Assembly: GCF_002078875.1 (NCBI RefSeq)
Contig: NC_034424.1
Coordinates: 3,052,092 to 3,116,091 of the forward strand
Source: Numida meleagris
Lineage: Eukaryota; Chordata; Aves; Galliformes; Numididae
Direction of reading: 5' to 3'
DNA length: 64,000 nt
Shown here: positions 63,000 to 64,000 of the stretch, in pieces
Layout: each line of letters opens with the position of its first letter
Numbering within the stretch: the first letter of the stretch is position 1
Program-made: the position numbers and the translations under genes
Notes under the pieces: model-generated
What the model was told of the DNA's origin: nothing
Seen by the model: only the letters and a program-made list of their open reading frames with translations
Databases searched by the model: none

Positions 63000-63340
63000 G
63001 CCACGCAGCCGTCCCGCGGCACGGCATCCTGCAGCTTAGGTCTGGGCATCACCGCGGTCCGTCCAGCAGGGAAGCAGCACACGAGTGCGGCCCTGCTGCT
63101 GCCGCTGCCGAGTGCCGGTGGGACCCCCCCCCCGGCGCGGGGCTGCGCGTGTCCCCGTCCCCGCGGGGCAGCGGTGTCCGGAGCTCCGCGAGGCCCTGCT
63201 GCCCTCTGGCGGCACCGCGCAGCACGGCAGCCAGCAGCCCCTCACCCCCCGGGGAGACCCACGCGTGGGGACCACACCCTGCCACCCCACGGGGAGCTTT
63301 CCGGAATGGCAGGGCGTGTTACCGGGGCGGTCCGTGAACC
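63000..63340. promoter_or_regulatory. CpG island in ASTN2 intron
   Basis: By hand count about 38 CpG pairs in 340 bases at roughly 70 percent GC, close to the number expected without CpG depletion. That is a true CpG island, unlike the surrounding intron. It includes GGCGCGGGG and CCCCGCGGGG boxes and a poly-C run. It lies about 4.6 kb upstream (in the gene's direction) of the exon at 58137-58402, so it could be an internal promoter or an enhancer. No first exon could be identified. Confidence 0.6.
63194..63214 (-). promoter_or_regulatory. Candidate CTCF site
   Basis: The minus strand reads GCCGCCAGAGGGCAGCAG, which fits the CTCF core pattern CCASYAGRKGGCRS except for a G at the third position. 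It lies inside the CpG island. This is a motif match only; binding is not shown. Confidence 0.4.
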
Positions 63341-64000
63341 CATCCCACCCCACTGTGCCCACACTGCCCCACATCCCCCCAGCAGTGCTGGCTGCCCAGC
63401 CGCCTCTGTTCCCCACGTCAGCATCCCTCTGCGTGCACCTGGCTCTCATCGCTGCTTGCAGCCAACATGCGGCACGTTTAGCACCGATGCAAGCTCAGCG
63501 TCCAGCTACTCTTCCAGATCATGGGGTTGAACGAGCCTCACCTGCTGCAAAGGTCCGGACAGCACTTGCTGCACCCAGACCCACAACTGCATCCAGTCTG
63601 GCCCCAGCTGCAGCCCTGGGAGGTGGGAGCAAACCCCATGTCCCCTCCCCACACTCATCTCCAGGGACACGCTGGAGCTCAGCGGGTTCCTGCTGAGGTT
63701 TGTCACTGAGAGCCTGCAGCACAGCACAAAAGCATGAAAACATAAATCGCATTCATTTTCCTTTACGAGTCAAGTTCAGGTTTGCATCTGCTCTGCTTCC
63801 AAGTGCCTTCACTGCCTGCATTGCTATCTCTGCTGTTTCCCAGCTGTTGCTCGAGTGAACAAATTACACTGAGGATGCACTGTGGTTTCCAGCAAGGGCT
63901 GGGCACGGCCCTATGGCTGCTGGCATGGCACAGGCTGTGCCATGCTCCCCACACACAAGGAGGCCACAAACAGCATTCACGTTAAACCGAGGACTTGCCT

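Larger units (their letters stand above)
58403..64000 (-). other. ASTN2: ASTN2 intron upstream of the 58137-58402 exon (partial)
   Basis: Phase 1 intron leading into the exon at 58137-58402. It is mostly unique sequence without a recognisable exon. An old repeat-like block sits at about 61495-61580 and a CpG island at about 63000-63340. The preceding ASTN2 exons are not in the window. Confidence 0.75.

Noticed and set aside
63320..63390. CR1-like string CCATCCCACCCCACTGTGCCC
   Set aside because: It resembles a short part of antisense CR1, but no neighbouring CR1 sequence or tail is present.
63036..63449. 137-codon minus-strand open frame over the CpG island as an alternative first exon
   Set aside because: Arginine/glycine-rich translation typical of GC-rich noncoding DNA, with no recognisable signal peptide or domain and no supported splice donor.
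1..64000. CRISPR arrays, operons, prophage or integrative elements
   Set aside because: No direct-repeat arrays with spacers or bacterial gene organisation. The sequence is vertebrate intronic DNA.
1..64000. tRNA genes or tRNA-derived SINEs other than MIR-like fossils
   Set aside because: No intact B-box of the GGTTCGAATCC type was seen on either strand.

Overview
This window is vertebrate nuclear DNA, almost certainly from a bird and most plausibly a galliform such as chicken, turkey or quail. The grounds are about a dozen CR1 non-LTR retrotransposon copies in both orientations, several ending in the typical CR1 tail built on ATTCTATG-type octamers, plus coding exons split by long introns with GT/AG splice sites. 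There is nothing prokaryotic here: no operons, no ribosome-binding sites and no dense coding. Most open frames are chance readings of intronic DNA.

The only gene I can support is the 3' part of ASTN2 (astrotactin-2) on the minus strand. Four consecutive internal exons are recognisable: 58402-58137 (cysteine-rich segment), 47619-47486 (end of that segment), 46484-46336 and 2225-2084 (both in the fibronectin type III domain). Their reading phases join exactly (intron phases 0, 2 and 1 between them). Together they give 691 coding bases, about 230 residues, with no frameshift or stop. The introns are very unequal: about 10.5 kb (with a 452-base assembly gap), 1.0 kb and 44.1 kb. Neither end of the gene is in the window.

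Layout, left to right: 1-2083 is the start of the intron after the last visible exon; 2084-2225 is an exon; 2226-46335 is the 44 kb intron, with CR1 copies, simple repeats, MIR-like fossils, two CpG-rich patches and several AT-rich blocks that look like conserved noncoding DNA; 46336-47619 holds two exons close together; 47620-58136 is an intron with the gap, a TATA plus CRE-palindrome motif pair and a nested CR1 pair; 58137-58402 is an exon; 58403-64000 is upstream intron ending in a clear CpG island with a CTCF-like motif.

The points most worth checking are the CpG island at about 63000-63340 as a possible internal promoter for short ASTN2 transcripts, the nested CR1-in-CR1 insertion next to an exon, and the AT-rich intronic blocks as candidate neural enhancers. 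I found no convincing undescribed gene system.
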